From contig JACKEL010000005.1 of assembly GCA_020632975.1 (NCBI GenBank), positions 1-64,000 of the forward strand: a stretch of DNA of 64,000 nt. Reading direction: 5' to 3'. The notes beneath the pieces are model-generated. The model was given only the letters and a program-made list of their open reading frames with translations, was not told the origin of the DNA and did not search any database. A program made the translations under genes and the position numbers. Positions 9,133 to 19,100 of the stretch are shown in pieces; within the stretch, counting starts at the first letter, position 1, and each line of letters starts with the position of its first letter. This stretch comes from Myxococcales bacterium. GTDB taxonomy: Bacteria; Myxococcota_C; UBA6777.

Positions 9133-10956
9133 TCAAGGTGATTCGTCCACTTTGCCGTCACAGTCGTTGTCTATCGCATCAAGTGGAGCTTCTTTGGCAG
9201 GAACGACTTGTCCCATACACGCGGACCACTGGCCATTTACACAACGAGAGAAACCCGCGACACAAGCACCAACGCCTTCTGTACCCGCTGGCCCTTCATA
9301 ACAAGGTTTTCCAACCCCTTCTTCGCAAGCACAAGTCCCCGTCACACAGCGCTCAAAAGCACCGCAGGGATTTCCACACATGCCACAATGCAAGAGATCG
9401 CTCATGGTATCCACGCATTGACCATTACAAGCCGTTTGTCCATCAGGGCAGTTCAGCACGCAGGCTCCGCTGACACAAAGCTCACCTGTCTTACAAGAAA
9501 TGCCGCATGATCCGCAGTTTTCGTTATCCTGTTGCGTGTTCACACAGCGTCCATCGCAAAGCTCGGGATATTCGCCACCACAACTGATGACGCACTTCCC
9601 TTCAAAACAACGCTGCCCGATCCCACAAGGCTGTCCACACGCTCCACAGTGGCGAGGATCACTTTGTAGGTCCACGCAAAAACGGCCACAACGCACTTGG
9701 CCTTGTGGACACTGACACTGTCCTTGGACACAACCTGTTCCAGACAAGCAAAGATTGCCACAACCACTGCAGTGACGGGGATTATCCTCCGTCTTTACAC
9801 AAGCCCCATAACAGGCTTTCTTGTCCGAAGCACAACTCGTAACGCACTGCCCTTCGTCGCAAAACTGCCCAGAAGAACAAGCCGTCCCACAGGAGCCACA
9901 GTGTAAAACATCAGCTTTGAGATCGACGCAGACTCCATCACAAAAAGCTTGTCCATCAGGACACTTGCACACCCCAGCCTCACAACGTTGTCCCAACGCA
10001 CAGGCCGCACCACACGCCCCACAGTGCAGACGATTGTTTTGTGTATCCGCGCATCCACCGCTACAAACTGTGGGCGTCGCAGCTGGGCAACTTGCCAAAC
10101 ACACGCCACTTCCGCAGACTTGGCCGCTCTCACAAGCTGCACCACACGCACCGCAATTTGCGATATCCATCGAAAGATCGATGCAACGACCGTCACACAA
10201 CACCTGATCTTCTGGACAAAGACACTGCCCAGAAAGACAAATCTGCCCATTGGGACAGGCTTTTCCACAACCACCACAGTGTTGCGTGTCGCGCTGCGAA
10301 TCAATACATCCTCCCAAACACAAAAGCGGTGTGCTCGCAGGACACGCCGCAACACACGAACCACTCGCACAATACTGGCCGTCAGGACACGCTGTTCCAC
10401 AAGACCCACAGTGCGTCCGAGAAGACCGAAGATCGGCACATTCCTCACCACACTTCGCTTGCCCAGGCAAACAAGCACAGTTCCCATCAAGGCATTGTTG
10501 CGTCGTAGCACAGACTTTGTCGCAAGATCCGCAGTGTTGGGGATCTTTTTTCAGATCTGCACACGTCTCTCCACAAGCGGTTTGTTTGAGATCATCGCAG
10601 GACTTTACGCACAGCCCCCGCACACAAGCCTCTGTCGCCCCACAAGCAACGCCACAAGCCCCACAGTGCGCTCTTGTCGAACGAACATCGACACATGAAC
10701 CATCGCATTGTAGCTGCGTTCCTTCGCAAGGCCCTGCGCAAACTCCCGAAACACAACGCTCACCAGCAGCACAAGCCTGCGAACAACCACCACAATGCTC
10801 AACGTCTTTGGAGATATCGACACACCGCGCAGCACACACGGTTTGACCTTCTTCACACCCAGGGGCGGGCGGTTGGCAAGACCACAAACACAGCCCCCAC
10901 AAACCAAGACACCACAAGATGCCCCGCCCAAACACACTTCGAACTACACTTACCAT
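9133..10956 (-). CDS. Lipoprotein: 12 Stig-like cysteine repeats ending in MopE motif
   Basis: The product has 607 residues. The start ATG at 10956 has GAAGAG close upstream. The signal peptide ends in LCLWSC, making a lipoprotein. Twelve cysteine-rich units follow, the same count and spacing as the neighbouring 1258-residue protein. The protein stops right after the MopE-type motif DNDCDGKVDES, exactly where the neighbour continues into its NHL propeller. This suggests a partial tandem duplication, or loss of the propeller domain from a duplicated gene. Disulfide-rich repeats fit an exported, lipid-anchored protein. Function is unknown. Confidence 0.85.
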   Translation of the reverse strand: MVSVVRSVFGRGILWCLGLWGLCLWSCQPPAPGCEEGQTVCAARCVDISKDVEHCGGCSQACAAGERCVSGVCAGPCEGTQLQCDGSCVDVRSTRAHCGACGVACGATEACVRGLCVKSCDDLKQTACGETCADLKKDPQHCGSCDKVCATTQQCLDGNCACLPGQAKCGEECADLRSSRTHCGSCGTACPDGQYCASGSCVAACPASTPLLCLGGCIDSQRDTQHCGGCGKACPNGQICLSGQCLCPEDQVLCDGRCIDLSMDIANCGACGAACESGQVCGSGVCLASCPAATPTVCSGGCADTQNNRLHCGACGAACALGQRCEAGVCKCPDGQAFCDGVCVDLKADVLHCGSCGTACSSGQFCDEGQCVTSCASDKKACYGACVKTEDNPRHCSGCGNLCLSGTGCVQGQCQCPQGQVRCGRFCVDLQSDPRHCGACGQPCGIGQRCFEGKCVISCGGEYPELCDGRCVNTQQDNENCGSCGISCKTGELCVSGACVLNCPDGQTACNGQCVDTMSDLLHCGMCGNPCGAFERCVTGTCACEEGVGKPCYEGPAGTEGVGACVAGFSRCVNGQWSACMGQVVPAKEAPLDAIDNDCDGKVDESP

Positions 10957-11139
10957 CTCTTCAAAGGCTCCCTAACAAACGAGATCAGCGAACTTTGCAT
11001 ACAGTAAATCCCCGCTGCAAACCCTCACAGCAAGACTGCTTCAACGCAACAAAGGGAGCCACTTTAACACAGATGCCATCACGAAAAACAGAGTCCCCCC
11101 CAAGGGCGAGTGCGATGGTCCCGAAAGGCAGGAGAAAGG

Positions 11140-12402
11140 TTACTTGGTGCGCACCTTGATTTGGTTGCTTTGTTCCAAAGTGGTACGCCAAGAGCCCGTC
11201 AAGTACGAAGAGATATCCGCACCACGGATATACTTTTCAGCCCAAGCCACCATGATCGTGCGGGAAAGCTCTTGGACTTTTGCGTCCGTTGTGGAGCCAT
11301 TGGAACAGACCGAACAAGTAAACCCACAGGTTGATTTGTTATCAATAAACTGCATGTGACCGCTGTTTACAATCAAGATCTCCCAAGCAGGCGCCCCCGC
11401 TGCTTCGTAAAACTTCGTGTAGTTTTCGGCGGTAGGTGCGCAAGGTTGGAAACCTCCACTACTTTTGTCTGTACCGATCACTGCGATGGCAGCTTTCGTT
11501 TTCGACATCCCTGCCACAGCAGAAACGCGATTTCCGCCCAAAGGTGGGTTGGAATCCACAGGGTCCAATCCCAAAAAGACCGTGATTCTCGCATCTTCTT
11601 GGGCAGCCAAAGCGCTGGCTTTTCCGCCGCGAGAGTGACCCAGCACATAGACCTTTGTGGTATCGATAAGTCCCTTCAATGGGGCTTTTCCACTTTGGCT
11701 TTGTTGGTCTGCCCAGCCAATCAACGCGACGATCATCTTGCCCAACGCCGCATGCGATAGCGAACTCAGCAAGCTTTCCCCTGTGGTATCCCATCGAATC
11801 ACCACATAACCCCAAGAGGAAAGGTGTTTCGCATAACTTGCATAACGATCCGAAGTCAGTTGAAACCCATTGGAAAGGATCGCCAAAGGATAAGGACCTT
11901 GGATCGCAGTCCCCGATGGATAGGAGATCTCCAAAGAAACCTTACACAATCCACCCGAACATCCAGTGCTTGAAGCCAAGGTCACATCGGTCTTTGGAAC
12001 GGCTGAGACCATCATGGGACCACTTTGGCTATAATCTTTCCCCACGGAAGGCTCGGGCTGAGGCTCGGGTTGTGCTTCGACTTGGGGCTCAGGCTGGGGC
12101 TCGGGGACCGACTCGACTTGAGATTCGGGTGTCACTTCGATGGAGGGTTCGGGTCCGAACTCTGCGAGAGGTTCGGGCTGGGGCTCGGGGGTTGCTTCGA
12201 CTTGGGGCTCGGGCCTTGTCTCCACAGTGCCATCAGGAAGGCCTGACTCAGGAGAAGACTCAACGCCTGCTTTTTCAAGTTGGTACTCTACAGCGCTGCT
12301 TCCGTCTGCGGTCTGTTCATTAACGGGTCCTCCCCCTTCGCAAGCCCACACCATACACAAACACAACGCCCCAAAACCACCCAACCACAAAGACCTCTTC
12401 AT
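11140..12402 (-). CDS. Lipoprotein alpha/beta hydrolase, chlorophyllase-like
   Basis: The product has 420 residues. The ATG at 12402 has GAGGGA upstream and gives a lipoprotein signal peptide with Cys21 (CMVWAC). A Pro/Glu-rich low-complexity linker spans about residues 60-121. The hydrolase domain follows, with a nucleophile elbow GHSRGG (Ser257), the form seen in chlorophyllase and PET-hydrolase-type alpha/beta hydrolases, an acid candidate in LGLDPVDS and a late His in NSGHMQF. Four Cys near the C-terminus (CGFTCSVC) may form disulfides. It is likely an outer-membrane-anchored esterase held away from the membrane by the linker. It ends 183 bp before the cysteine-rich gene on the same strand. 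Confidence 0.8.
   Translation of the reverse strand: MKRSLWLGGFGALCLCMVWACEGGGPVNEQTADGSSAVEYQLEKAGVESSPESGLPDGTVETRPEPQVEATPEPQPEPLAEFGPEPSIEVTPESQVESVPEPQPEPQVEAQPEPQPEPSVGKDYSQSGPMMVSAVPKTDVTLASSTGCSGGLCKVSLEISYPSGTAIQGPYPLAILSNGFQLTSDRYASYAKHLSSWGYVVIRWDTTGESLLSSLSHAALGKMIVALIGWADQQSQSGKAPLKGLIDTTKVYVLGHSRGGKASALAAQEDARITVFLGLDPVDSNPPLGGNRVSAVAGMSKTKAAIAVIGTDKSSGGFQPCAPTAENYTKFYEAAGAPAWEILIVNSGHMQFIDNKSTCGFTCSVCSNGSTTDAKVQELSRTIMVAWAEKYIRGADISSYLTGSWRTTLEQSNQIKVRTK
12043..12235 (-). repeat. Degenerate repeat encoding Pro/Glu-rich linker
   Basis: Short repeated units built on GAGCCCCAGCC-like blocks (CTCGGGCTGGGGCTC on the plus strand) encode EPQPEP-type residues in the hydrolase lipoprotein. 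Such slippage-prone tracts often vary in length between strains. Confidence 0.7.
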
Positions 12403-12792
12403 CACGATCCCTCGCTTTTCCAATGACAACAGGATGTTATCCCTCAGAAAGCATTTTCTTGTAACATAAGTTCAGAAAAGTCAAGAACAGATGTTCAAAA
12501 AAGAACGCGTACGGAATGATCTTGTTAAGAAGCAATTTGAGACAAAAAGACCTGGGGGTATCCCAAAGAAAGACAGAAGCAACACAACCAACGCCCAAAC
12601 AGGTCCGAAGATAAAGTATCGATTCTTTGGGGTGGGTCACCACAGCACAATCGCAAACGAAGAGAACAACCTGCCCAAATCTTTATAAGAAAAAACAAGG
12701 GGTTCCTTGGCGAAACCAAAAACCCCACATATACTCAGGCAGAACATTCAGAGAAAACAACATGCGGCTCCACACAGCCACGGGAGGAAAAC
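12403..12792. other. Divergent intergenic region, 390 bp
   Basis: This lies between the hydrolase lipoprotein (minus) and the large exported protein at 12793 (plus), so it should hold both promoters. I see AT-rich stretches but no clear promoter pair, hairpin or convincing small gene. A 65-codon plus-strand frame at 12491 has no ribosome site and no recognisable features. Confidence 0.6.
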
Positions 12793-15700
12793 ATGAGGAC
12801 ACAGAGCATTCGTCGAGCCTTTTCATGGGCGCTTGCGGCGTATGCGTTCCTATCTTGGTCCACAGCATCCGCACAGCAGACCAAAACCAAGACATGGGAC
12901 AGCCAAGCCGATTGGAAAGCTGGCACCACAAACAACATCGACACAGACAAAACACCCGGAAGTGCGCGTATCTTCTACGATCCCGCACAGCAACAGTACA
13001 ACGAGACGCGCTTCATCTATCTTCCCAACTCCTCGCTCAACACCATGGTCAAGATGGATACGCAAACAGGGACGATCCTGTGGACGTATGACTTCAAGAT
13101 GCAAGGGATCGGCAACAGTCCCTCCCGAACGACAGTCGACTCCAACGGTAACGTCTGGGTTGGTTTGCGTGGAGGAACGCACGTCGCGGCGGTAACAGCG
13201 GACGGAAAGTTCATCACATCTGTAAATGTCGGGACGGGTCCTCGCGGTGTGACCGTCGATAAGAACGGACACATCTGGGCGGGTGCGTGGGGTGCTTATA
13301 GCGGGAGCAACTACACAGTTGTCCAAATCAACGGAACCAACTTCCAAGTGATGCGCCGCGTCCTTGATTCGCGGATCTGTACTTACGGTCTCACCACGGA
13401 CTCTCTCAACAACATCTGGGTCTCCGCACGTTGCAACGGAAACGTCGTTCGCATCGACTCAGCCACAGGCAACATCACGGGTGTTTACCCTGCCCCTGGC
13501 GTGTATGGTATCGCGGCAGACCGCAATGGTAACGTATGGGCCGCATCCTACGAAGGAAACAAGCTGTACAAGTTCAATGCATCCACAGGCGCACGTTCGG
13601 ACTATGCCCTCAACGGAAAAGGCCGTGGTGTCGCGGTCGATGGAAACGGAAACGTTTGGGTGGCTTGCTCCAACGACGCAGGTGGCGCAAACACCAAGCT
13701 CGTAAACTTCTTTAACGTCGCAACGGGCCAGATGACGGCCTATCGAGACGTAGGTCTTCATACCATCGGGATCGCTGTTGACTCCAAAGGCTTCACCTGG
13801 GCCAACTCTTACACAGAGGGACTTGCCTACAAACTCAACACCACCAACGGCAGCAAAGTCGGCGCCTACCCCATCTGTGACGTTGGCGGAACCAAGCCGT
13901 GTTTCTGTGCTGTCCCTGGGGCTTGTGGGTGTTCTTGTAGCAGCCCAACACAATCAGGGCCTTATACTTACTCGGATATGACGGGATTTACGCTTTTTGT
14001 CGTGATCTCTCCCGCCAAAGGAACGATTCGCCAAGTCTTTGACTCACAGTGTAAATCGACCTTCAACAACATGAACTGGACAGACACCAACACCAACGCC
14101 AACCGCACCATCAAGGTCCGCGCGCGAACAGCGATGACCCAAGCGGCTCTCGCAACCGCAACATGGGGAGCTTACGTCAACAAAGGGCAACCCTTGGGCG
14201 TTGGAGCAGGCCGTTTTATCGAACTTGAGTTCCTGTTGGAAACCTCGGATAGTCGGGACTCTCCCCTTCTACAAAATGCAACACTTACCTACGGAGACTT
14301 TTTCTCCAACCTCGGCCAAGGCTGCGATGTGGGTATCGGCGCTTGTAAAAACTCAGGCACATGGGTTTGCCAAGCAGATGGCAATGGTGTCCAGTGCGGT
14401 ACAACAGCCAAGCCCCCCACTCCCGAAGTTTGTGATGGCATCGACAACGATTGCAACGGATTGATCGACGAAAACCTCACACAAGGTTGTAGCAATGCTT
14501 GTGGTTCGGGCTTCGAGATCTGCAAAAATGGAAAGTGGGAAAACTGTAGTGCCCGCCAACCCACAGCCGAACAGTGCAACAATATCGATGATGATTGTGA
14601 CGGACAGATCGATAACAATGTCCCCGAACGCACTTGTTCGACAGCATGTGGAAGCGGAAAAGAACGCTGTGTTGCCGGTCAATGGGCCTTTTGTACGGCT
14701 CCTCAACCCGCTCCCGAAGACTGTAACGGCAAAGATGACGACTGCGACGGGCAGATCGACAACGGCCTGACACCTCGCCCCTGCCAAGGCCCCTGTGGAA
14801 ACGGAACAGCCACTTGCCAAGGCGGAAAATGGGGTGGTTGCTCGGGTCCTGCCCCCCAAACAGAGACCTGCAACGGCAAAGATGACGACTGCGATGGTGT
14901 GATCGACAACGGCCTCACCCGCACTTGCAGCTCTGCTTGTGGCGAAGGCAAAGAAACCTGTCGCAATGGTAGCTGGGAAAACTGTAGCGCTCCCAAACCA
15001 AGCAACGAGATCTGCGATGGCAAGGACAACAACTGTGATGGCCAGATCGACAACGAAACCAATGGTCAGTCTCTCTGTCCCGCAAGTCTCGTCTGTCGCG
15101 ACGGGCAATGCCGCCAAAAGTGTAGCAAAGGCGAGTGTCCCGCTGGACTCACCTGCCAAAACGACGTTTGCGTGGGAGATGCCTGCAAAAACATCACTTG
15201 TGATCCTGACAAACGCTGTGTCGCGGGCAAGTGCGTCGATGCTTGTGCACTCGTGACCTGTCCCCAAGGCTCGACCTGTAAAGCTGGAAAATGTGAAGAA
15301 GACAGCTGTTACACCCAAGGATGCCCGAATGGTCAGCGTTGTGTGAACAAACAATGCGTCGCCGACCCCTGTACTGGCGTATCTTGTAGCGGTTCACAGT
15401 TCTGCCGCGAAGGAAAGTGCGTTGACAGTTGTACAAATGTCCAATGCCCCGCCAAACAGCACTGCGTGGATGGAAAGTGCGTCGATGATCCCGAGAAAAC
15501 AGGCCCTTGCGATGGCGTGACTTGTAGCGCTGGACAAAACTGTATCGCTGGAAAGTGCGTGGCCGATCCATGCGCGGGCGTCCAATGCCCCACTGGGCGT
15601 CGTTGCTACGGTGGTGTTTGCGAACATGACCCTTGCAATAGCATCAAATGCCCCGTGGGTTCGCAGTGTGTTGTGGTAGAAGACAAAGCACAGTGTCAAA

Positions 15701-16044
15701 AAGCCACCAACCCCGGAACAGAAAACAACACCGAACCCAATGCTGAAAAGCCCGCTGGTTCCGAGCAAGTCAACAGCGAGAAGACCACAGGCAACGAAAA
15801 GACCAACGCTGAACCCAGCAACGCTGAAAATGCCAAGACCGAAACCCCTGGAAACACCGCAGACGCCGGTCAAAAAGAAACAGGCGGAAAGCAAACAGGA
15901 AACAACAACGATGGGGGCGCAAGCGAAGGTCGTTACCAAAGTCCCGGATGTGCCTGTACTTCTGCTTCGTCAGGCGAATTCGTCCTGCTCTTCGGATTCC
16001 TTCTCTTGCTCTTGGGCATCTCGCGACACAGACTCTTCAACTAA
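12793..16044 (+). CDS. Exported beta-propeller/MopE-repeat protein with MYXO-CTERM-like tail
   Basis: The product has 1083 residues, with GGGAGG just before the ATG. A signal peptide ends near STASAQQ. Residues 50-380 contain NHL/Vgb-like propeller blades (GNVWVGLRGG, GHIWAGAWG, GNVWAASYEG). Five MopE-type motifs follow around residues 555-755 (for example CNGKDDDCDGQIDNG), then a cysteine-rich region with CxGVxCxxGxxCxxGKCV units, and an Asn/Glu/Lys-rich spacer. The last 35 residues form a tripartite sorting-like signal: PGCACTS, a hydrophobic helix, then RHR. That resembles MYXO-CTERM, which directs surface anchoring in Myxococcota. The gene shares a nearly identical 413-bp tract with the next gene. 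Confidence 0.85.
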   Translation: MRTQSIRRAFSWALAAYAFLSWSTASAQQTKTKTWDSQADWKAGTTNNIDTDKTPGSARIFYDPAQQQYNETRFIYLPNSSLNTMVKMDTQTGTILWTYDFKMQGIGNSPSRTTVDSNGNVWVGLRGGTHVAAVTADGKFITSVNVGTGPRGVTVDKNGHIWAGAWGAYSGSNYTVVQINGTNFQVMRRVLDSRICTYGLTTDSLNNIWVSARCNGNVVRIDSATGNITGVYPAPGVYGIAADRNGNVWAASYEGNKLYKFNASTGARSDYALNGKGRGVAVDGNGNVWVACSNDAGGANTKLVNFFNVATGQMTAYRDVGLHTIGIAVDSKGFTWANSYTEGLAYKLNTTNGSKVGAYPICDVGGTKPCFCAVPGACGCSCSSPTQSGPYTYSDMTGFTLFVVISPAKGTIRQVFDSQCKSTFNNMNWTDTNTNANRTIKVRARTAMTQAALATATWGAYVNKGQPLGVGAGRFIELEFLLETSDSRDSPLLQNATLTYGDFFSNLGQGCDVGIGACKNSGTWVCQADGNGVQCGTTAKPPTPEVCDGIDNDCNGLIDENLTQGCSNACGSGFEICKNGKWENCSARQPTAEQCNNIDDDCDGQIDNNVPERTCSTACGSGKERCVAGQWAFCTAPQPAPEDCNGKDDDCDGQIDNGLTPRPCQGPCGNGTATCQGGKWGGCSGPAPQTETCNGKDDDCDGVIDNGLTRTCSSACGEGKETCRNGSWENCSAPKPSNEICDGKDNNCDGQIDNETNGQSLCPASLVCRDGQCRQKCSKGECPAGLTCQNDVCVGDACKNITCDPDKRCVAGKCVDACALVTCPQGSTCKAGKCEEDSCYTQGCPNGQRCVNKQCVADPCTGVSCSGSQFCREGKCVDSCTNVQCPAKQHCVDGKCVDDPEKTGPCDGVTCSAGQNCIAGKCVADPCAGVQCPTGRRCYGGVCEHDPCNSIKCPVGSQCVVVEDKAQCQKATNPGTENNTEPNAEKPAGSEQVNSEKTTGNEKTNAEPSNAENAKTETPGNTADAGQKETGGKQTGNNNDGGASEGRYQSPGCACTSASSGEFVLLFGFLLLLLGISRHRLFN
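14665..15077 (+). repeat. Nearly identical tract shared with 18699-19111 (copy 1)
   Basis: The DNA here, encoding MopE-type motifs 3 to 5, matches 18699-19111 at a constant offset of 4034 bases with only about ten mismatches by eye, most of them near the edges. Flanking parts of the two genes are clearly less similar. This fits recent gene conversion or a segmental duplication. Confidence 0.8.
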
Positions 16045-16187
16045 CCTCTATCTCCCCACAGCATCCGCCTCGTAACACCTTCTCCTCTCTCCCTCGACTC
16101 ACTTAAATCGCCTCACAAACAACACATCCCCTCTTTATGTCGATATTGATCGAAAGAGATAACATTCGACCATCCAGAGGGAACAAC

Positions 16188-19100
16188 ATGCGAAGAAAGA
16201 AAGAAAATCGCTTTCTACAAAGTAACCATCCATCCATCCCCATCTCCATTCAACGGATGATATGGGGCATGGGAATCCTTGTGTGGATGGGGCTTTTGGG
16301 GCCATCGCTTGCCCACGCCCAATGCCCCATCGCCCAACAATGCGGCGCATCCTGTTGCCCAAGCCAGCAGCTTTGCTACCAAGGACAGTGCGCTCCCCAA
16401 GGCGCCTCATGCCAACAAAACAGCGACTGCGCTGCGGGCTCTTACTGCAACCCAGAACTTCAACACTGCCTTGTGCAAGTGGCCACCAATGCCCAGTGCA
16501 CGTATCGCCCACCCATCGGGCAATTCTCTCCATCTCCGCTTTGGGAGTGGAGCACGAGCACAACCCTCCCAACCTTCAACAACGTGATGATGGCCCCCAT
16601 GGTCATGGCCCTACAAGACAGCAACAACGATGGAAAGATCGATATCAAAGATATGCCCTCCGTTGTCTTTATGAGCTATGTCAGCGGTGGCTCCTTCGCG
16701 GAAGAAGGCGTTGTTCGCGCACTTCGAGGCGATACAGGGCAAGAGATCTTTACCATCAGCAATCCAAGCTATCGTGTGAATGCACTTGGCTCCCTTGCAC
16801 TGGGCGATATCGACAATGACGGAAAACCTGACATCGTCGCACCGCGTTATGCAGGAAAAAGCGTATACAACGGTGGGATCTACGCATTCGATAACGCAGG
16901 CAACTTCAAGTGGGTTTCCAAGTTTAGCAATGGCCAGATTGCCCCTTTGACGGTCGGTTGGGGCGGAGCCTCCCTCGCAGACCTCGACGGCGATGGAAAA
17001 GTCGAAGTGATCGTCGGAAACACCATCGTTCGTGGAAGTGATGGCGTGGTGATCTGCCAAGGTGTTGGGGGCAATGGCTCTCCTGATTATCGTCCACTCT
17101 CCGTGGTTGCGGACCTTGATGGCGATGGTATCCAAGAGATCGTCACAGGCTCCACAGCCTACCGCAACAATTGCAGCACGATGTGGACAAGCGGTGGAGC
17201 GGACGGATATACCGCGGTGGCGGACCTCGACAAAGACGGAAAGCCCGAGATGATCGTCATCAGCCAAGGTGCTGTCCGCGTTCATAACGGACAAACAGGC
17301 ACGTTGATCACGTCCGCAGCGATCCCTGGTGGCGGTGGTGGACCACCTACCATCGCAGACTTTAATGGTGACAAAAACCCCGATATCGCGAGCGCTGGAC
17401 GTGACTACTATGTCATCTACGCCTTTGATGGCGGCACAAAAAAACTCTCATTGTTATGGCAGTTTAAGACCCAAGATTGGTCTTCCGCGCAAACAGGCTC
17501 TTCCGTTTTCGACTTTGAAGGCGATGGAAAAGCCGAAGCCGTGTACAACGACGAATTGTTTATGCGCGTCTTCAACGGCAACAACGGGAATGTCCTGTAT
17601 TCAACATCCAACCGCTCTGCAACGACCCTCGAATATCCCGTGATTGTCGATGTCAACAATGATGGTCGCTCAGAGATCGTCTTTAGCTCGAACAACGGAA
17701 CCATGGCGCGTTTGCGTGTGTTCCGAGACACCCTCGACAACTGGGTGGACACACGCAACATCTGGAACCAACACGCCTACAACGTGACCAACATCTGTAC
17801 TGGCCCCACAGACCCCTTTTGCCCACCAGGACATCGCTTTGGACAGATCCCCGCCAAGCCTCTCGCCAACTGGAAAACCACGGGCCTAAACAACTTTCGC
17901 CAAAACGTCCAAGGGAGCGGTCTTTTTGAAGCTGCCGATCTCATCCTCAAAGATCTGCGCTTCAGTTGCGATGTCACACCCAACAAGCTGCTTGCGGGGG
18001 TATGGTTGTTCAACCAAGGCGCCAAAAAGATCCCCGCTCAACTCCCCATCACCATCTACCAAGGCGATCCCACGGGCACCAAACAAAAGCTCGCAACCGT
18101 CCTCACCACCCGCGATCTCGATCCAGGCGAAGGCATCTTCCTGACAACCTCCATCACACCTTTGACAACGCTCCCAAATCGCGCTTATGCCGCGGCTGAC
18201 GACGATGGAACAGGAAAACAGACCCGCAACGAGTGCGACAAGACCAACAACTTCAACACAGCAACGATTCCGCCACGCGACAAAGATATCTGTGATGGCC
18301 AAGATGACGACTGCGACGGCAAAACCGACGAAGACTACCCCACCAAAGATCAAGCCTGCGAAGTCGGTGTGGGTGGTTGCAAAGAAGTTGGAAAGTACGT
18401 GTGCAAAGCAGACGGGACAGGAGTCGAGTGTTCTGCCACAGGAAAAGCCCCCACCCCCGAGATTTGCGATGGCATCGACAACGACTGCAACGGACAAATC
18501 GACGAAAATCTCACACAAGGCTGTACCAACGCGTGTGGCTCAGGCTTTGAGATCTGCAAAAACGGAACATGGGAAAACTGTAGCGCACGCCAACCCACAA
18601 CCGAACAGTGCAACAACATTGATGATGATTGCGATGGACAGGTCGATAACAACATCCCCGAGCGCGCCTGCCAAACCTTATGTGGCAGTGGCCAAGAGCG
18701 CTGTGTTGCCGGTCAATGGGCCTTTTGTACAGCTCCTCAACCCATCCCCGAAGACTGTAACGGCAAAGATGACGACTGCGACGGGCAGATCGACAACGGC
18801 CTGACACCTCGCCCCTGCCAAGGCCCCTGTGGAAACGGAACAGCCACTTGCCAAGGCGGAAAATGGGGTGGTTGCTCGGGTCCTGCCCCCCAAACAGAGA
18901 CCTGCAACGGCAAAGATGACGACTGCGATGGTGTGATCGATAACGGCCTCACCCGCACTTGCAGCTCTGCTTGTGGCGAAGGCAAAGAAACCTGTCGCAA
19001 TGGTAGCTGGGAAAACTGTAGCGCTCCCAAACCAAGCAACGAGATCTGCGATGGCAAGGACAACAACTGTGATGGCAAGGTCGATAACGAAACCAATGGT

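Noticed and set aside
12491..12688. 65-codon plus-strand small gene in the divergent spacer
   Set aside because: No ribosome site, no family signal and composition like the surrounding intergenic DNA.
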